Assembly: GCF_011039075.1 (NCBI RefSeq)
Contig: NZ_JAAKEG010000009.1
Span: 1 to 64,000 of the forward strand
DNA from: Adlercreutzia sp. ZJ304
GTDB lineage: Bacteria; Actinomycetota; Coriobacteriia; Coriobacteriales; Eggerthellaceae
DNA: 64,000 nt
Reading direction: 5' to 3'
This document shows positions 62,179 to 64,000 of the stretch, in pieces. Numbering within the stretch: the stretch's first letter is position 1; every line of letters begins with the position of its first letter. The translations under genes and the position numbers were made by a program. Under the pieces are notes generated by a model. The model saw only the letters and a program-made list of their open reading frames with translations. It was not told where the DNA came from and searched no databases.

Positions 62179-63288
62179 ATGGACATATTGTTTATGATCG
62201 TTTGCGCGGTTTTCACTATTGGCTTTCTCGTATTTATTCACGAAGGTGGTCATTATTTGGCTGCGCGGGCGTTCGGGGTTCGCGTTACGGAATTTATGTT
62301 AGGGCTGCCCGGACCAAGCATTGGTTTTACGAAGGCGGGAACGCGATTTGGCGTAACTGCGGTTCCTTTAGGTGGGTATGCCAAAGTTTGTGGAATGGAA
62401 TGCGATCCGATAGACGAAAACATTCAACCTGTTCTCAATTGTGTGTATCGTAGTGGCTCTATTACTCTTGACGAGGTTGCGCAATGCTGCAACATCGACC
62501 AAGAAGACGCACAAAATGCGCTAGACCAGCTGGTGGAATGGGGAAGTGTTATTGCGCCTACCCGCAAGGATACGCAAGAAGTGTATCGCACGCCAGCCGT
62601 ACAGCCCACTAGAAAACAGCGCCGTCAAGCTGCTCGTCTATGCGCTTTGGCACCTGCAGTACAGCCGATGGGAACACCGCGTATAGTTGACAGCGCAGAA
62701 GCGCTTTTCAAGCGGGAATTATCACAACAATATAGGAATTTACCGTTTTGGAAGCGCTCGGTAATTTTGCTTGCAGGAATTGCTGCGAATCTTATTTTTG
62801 CAATTGTGGCGTTTATTTTAATTTACTCGGTTATAGGCTTTGATGTTTCGCATCCCGACACAGGCGAAATCGTGCATGTAATAGTTAGCCCAGATAAAGC
62901 TATAACGGCTGGGTTCACATATATTGGAATGACAATTCAGGCTATTCTTGGTCTATTCAATCCGGCTACAGCGGCGCAGACTGTATCGAATTCCACTAGC
63001 ATAGTTGGCATTGCCGTTATGTCGGCTGACTATTTCGCTGCGGGCGTAGCTGAAGCACTGTTCTTTATGGCGATAATTTCTGTTTCGTTGGGATTGATGA
63101 ATCTGCTTCCTATTCCGCCGCTAGATGGCGGGCGCTTTGTTGTAGAGGTCTTTCAGAAAATCAGCCGCCGTCAAGTTTCCACCCGCGTGATGGGATATCT
63201 CTCATTAGTTGGAATGACGCTTTTTATTGGCTTGTTCGTTATTATGCTAAATCAAGATGTACAACGCTTTATCTTCGGTAATTGGTGA
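62179..63288 (+). CDS. rseP: Site-2 protease RseP with an inserted helical domain
   Basis: 369 residues. The zinc site 'HEGGH' (21-25) lies in helix 1, and 'PPLDGGRF' (Asp316) is the third ligand. 'GVTAVPLGGYAKVCGME' is the family beta strand. Where a PDZ domain would follow, residues 83-128 look like a small winged helix ('SGSITLDEVAQCCNIDQEDAQNALDQLVEWG'), then a basic linker. It cleaves transmembrane anti-sigma factors or signal peptides inside the membrane. It is shorter than the usual about 420-450 residues. The start is ATG at 62179 with TTAAGG upstream. ispG follows. Confidence 0.9.
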   Translation: MDILFMIVCAVFTIGFLVFIHEGGHYLAARAFGVRVTEFMLGLPGPSIGFTKAGTRFGVTAVPLGGYAKVCGMECDPIDENIQPVLNCVYRSGSITLDEVAQCCNIDQEDAQNALDQLVEWGSVIAPTRKDTQEVYRTPAVQPTRKQRRQAARLCALAPAVQPMGTPRIVDSAEALFKRELSQQYRNLPFWKRSVILLAGIAANLIFAIVAFILIYSVIGFDVSHPDTGEIVHVIVSPDKAITAGFTYIGMTIQAILGLFNPATAAQTVSNSTSIVGIAVMSADYFAAGVAEALFFMAIISVSLGLMNLLPIPPLDGGRFVVEVFQKISRRQVSTRVMGYLSLVGMTLFIGLFVIMLNQDVQRFIFGNW

Positions 63289-63335
63289 TGGATAATCCTT
63301 AGGTGAAGATAGCGGCTTTAAGGATGGTTTTTTAG

Positions 63336-64000
63336 GTGGAAAACGTTATTTCGGATACGGATATTTCTGTGGAAAACATGTCTTCGGTGCGCGACAATAC
63401 TCATCAAGTTATGGTTGGCAGACGAAGCGCGGGTGGAGTTGCCATAGGTGGTGGGGCTCCTGTTTCTGTACAATCGATGCTTAGCTGTCCTGCAACTGAT
63501 GTTTCAGCAAATCTAAATCAGATAGAGCGCTTGGCAGAAGCGGGATGCGAAATAGTGCGAATGGCTATTCCGAATCATGATGCTCTTCCCGCTTTTCAAC
63601 AAGTTTGCGAAAAATCGCCGCTGCCGGTAGTTGCCGATGTCCATTTCGATGCACGAATAGCAATGCGTGCTGCGTGGAGCGGTGCGGCGAAACTTAGGAT
63701 AAATCCCGGCAATATTGGGGGTTTAGAAAACACAAACATGGTCATAGATGCGGCGCGCGGCGCGGGAATTCCTATACGTATCGGGGTAAACGCCGGGTCG
63801 CTCGATTCTGCTTTGGCAGCACGCAAAGACCTTACGCTGCCCGAGAAGCTGGCTGAATCTGCTGCGGAATACGTGCGCTATTTTGAACAAGAACGCGATT
63901 TTCACGATATTGTAGTGTCAGCTAAAGCACACGATGTGAAAACGACAATACAAACTTATCGCTTGTTAAGCCAGCGTATACCCCATATTCCGTTACATAT
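63336..64000 (+). CDS. ispG: 4-hydroxy-3-methylbut-2-enyl diphosphate synthase, 3'-partial
   Basis: The frame from GTG 63336 (AAGGATGG upstream) is open to the window end: 221 complete codons and 2 spare bases. 'VMVGRRSAGGVAIGGGAPVSVQSML', 'EIVRMAIPNHDAL', 'VADVHFD', 'KLRINPGNIG' and 'IPIRIGVNAGSL' are the IspG/GcpE TIM-barrel motifs. The C-terminal 4Fe-4S domain is outside the window. It is the penultimate MEP-pathway step, so with dxr it marks the block as isoprenoid synthesis. It follows rseP by 47 bases. Confidence 0.95.
   Translation, partial: MENVISDTDISVENMSSVRDNTHQVMVGRRSAGGVAIGGGAPVSVQSMLSCPATDVSANLNQIERLAEAGCEIVRMAIPNHDALPAFQQVCEKSPLPVVADVHFDARIAMRAAWSGAAKLRINPGNIGGLENTNMVIDAARGAGIPIRIGVNAGSLDSALAARKDLTLPEKLAESAAEYVRYFEQERDFHDIVVSAKAHDVKTTIQTYRLLSQRIPHIPLH

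Overview
The window looks like a chromosomal segment of a gut- or oral-type Coriobacteriia (Eggerthellaceae-like) actinobacterium of moderate GC. The evidence is the gene set: pyrH-frr-uppS-cdsA-dxr with rseP-ispG, TlyA, DapL-type lysine synthesis, several -10 boxes placed for leaderless mRNAs, and very large Listeria-Bacteroides/InlB-repeat surface proteins with sortase. The genus cannot be fixed from sequence alone. I see no rRNA, tRNA, CRISPR array, prophage or intact insertion sequence.

Layout. 1-14.4 kb is a plus-strand surface cluster: the 3' part of a repeat adhesin with two perfect copies of a 360-bp unit, a small orphan protein, two paralogous single-pass membrane proteins flanking a small secreted protein, and a 2351-residue InlB-like adhesin ending in an LAQTG sorting signal. 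14.5-31.8 kb is mostly housekeeping: an MHS-family transporter, an iron-sulfur flavoprotein, an aminotransferase, an Rpn-family nuclease, an FtsX/ABC exporter, LysC, a PspA pair, TlyA, Asd, a DJ-1 protein, a PAP2 phosphatase and DapL. LysC, Asd and DapL are three scattered steps of one aspartate-to-lysine pathway. QueD and a 51-residue gene follow.

32.6-41.4 kb is an accessory, partly decayed region. It holds fragments of YhcG/DUF1016 (twice), RhuM-like and HipA-like genes, a coupled HTH gene, a 163-bp element with perfect 28-bp inverted ends, and a segmental duplication carrying two fluoride-riboswitch copies with one intact and one truncated crcB. An AT-rich membrane protein, a lipoprotein and an XRE regulator close it. 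41.5-48.7 kb has a radical SAM protein, a Trm9-like methyltransferase divergent from an Elp3 homologue (a possible bacterial route to a mcm5U-type wobble modification), ThrH, an HdrD/GlpC-like Fe-S protein and a sortase-fold protein.

49-64 kb is the pyrH-frr-uppS-cdsA-dxr ... rseP-ispG block (translation recycling, lipid carrier, CDP-DAG and MEP isoprenoid synthesis). It is split by an opposite-strand four-gene pilus operon (VaFE pilin, Cys-rich membrane protein, repeat adhesin, class B sortase). Dispersed structured repeats with conserved interiors and self-complementary but unrelated outer arms lie in several intergenic gaps.
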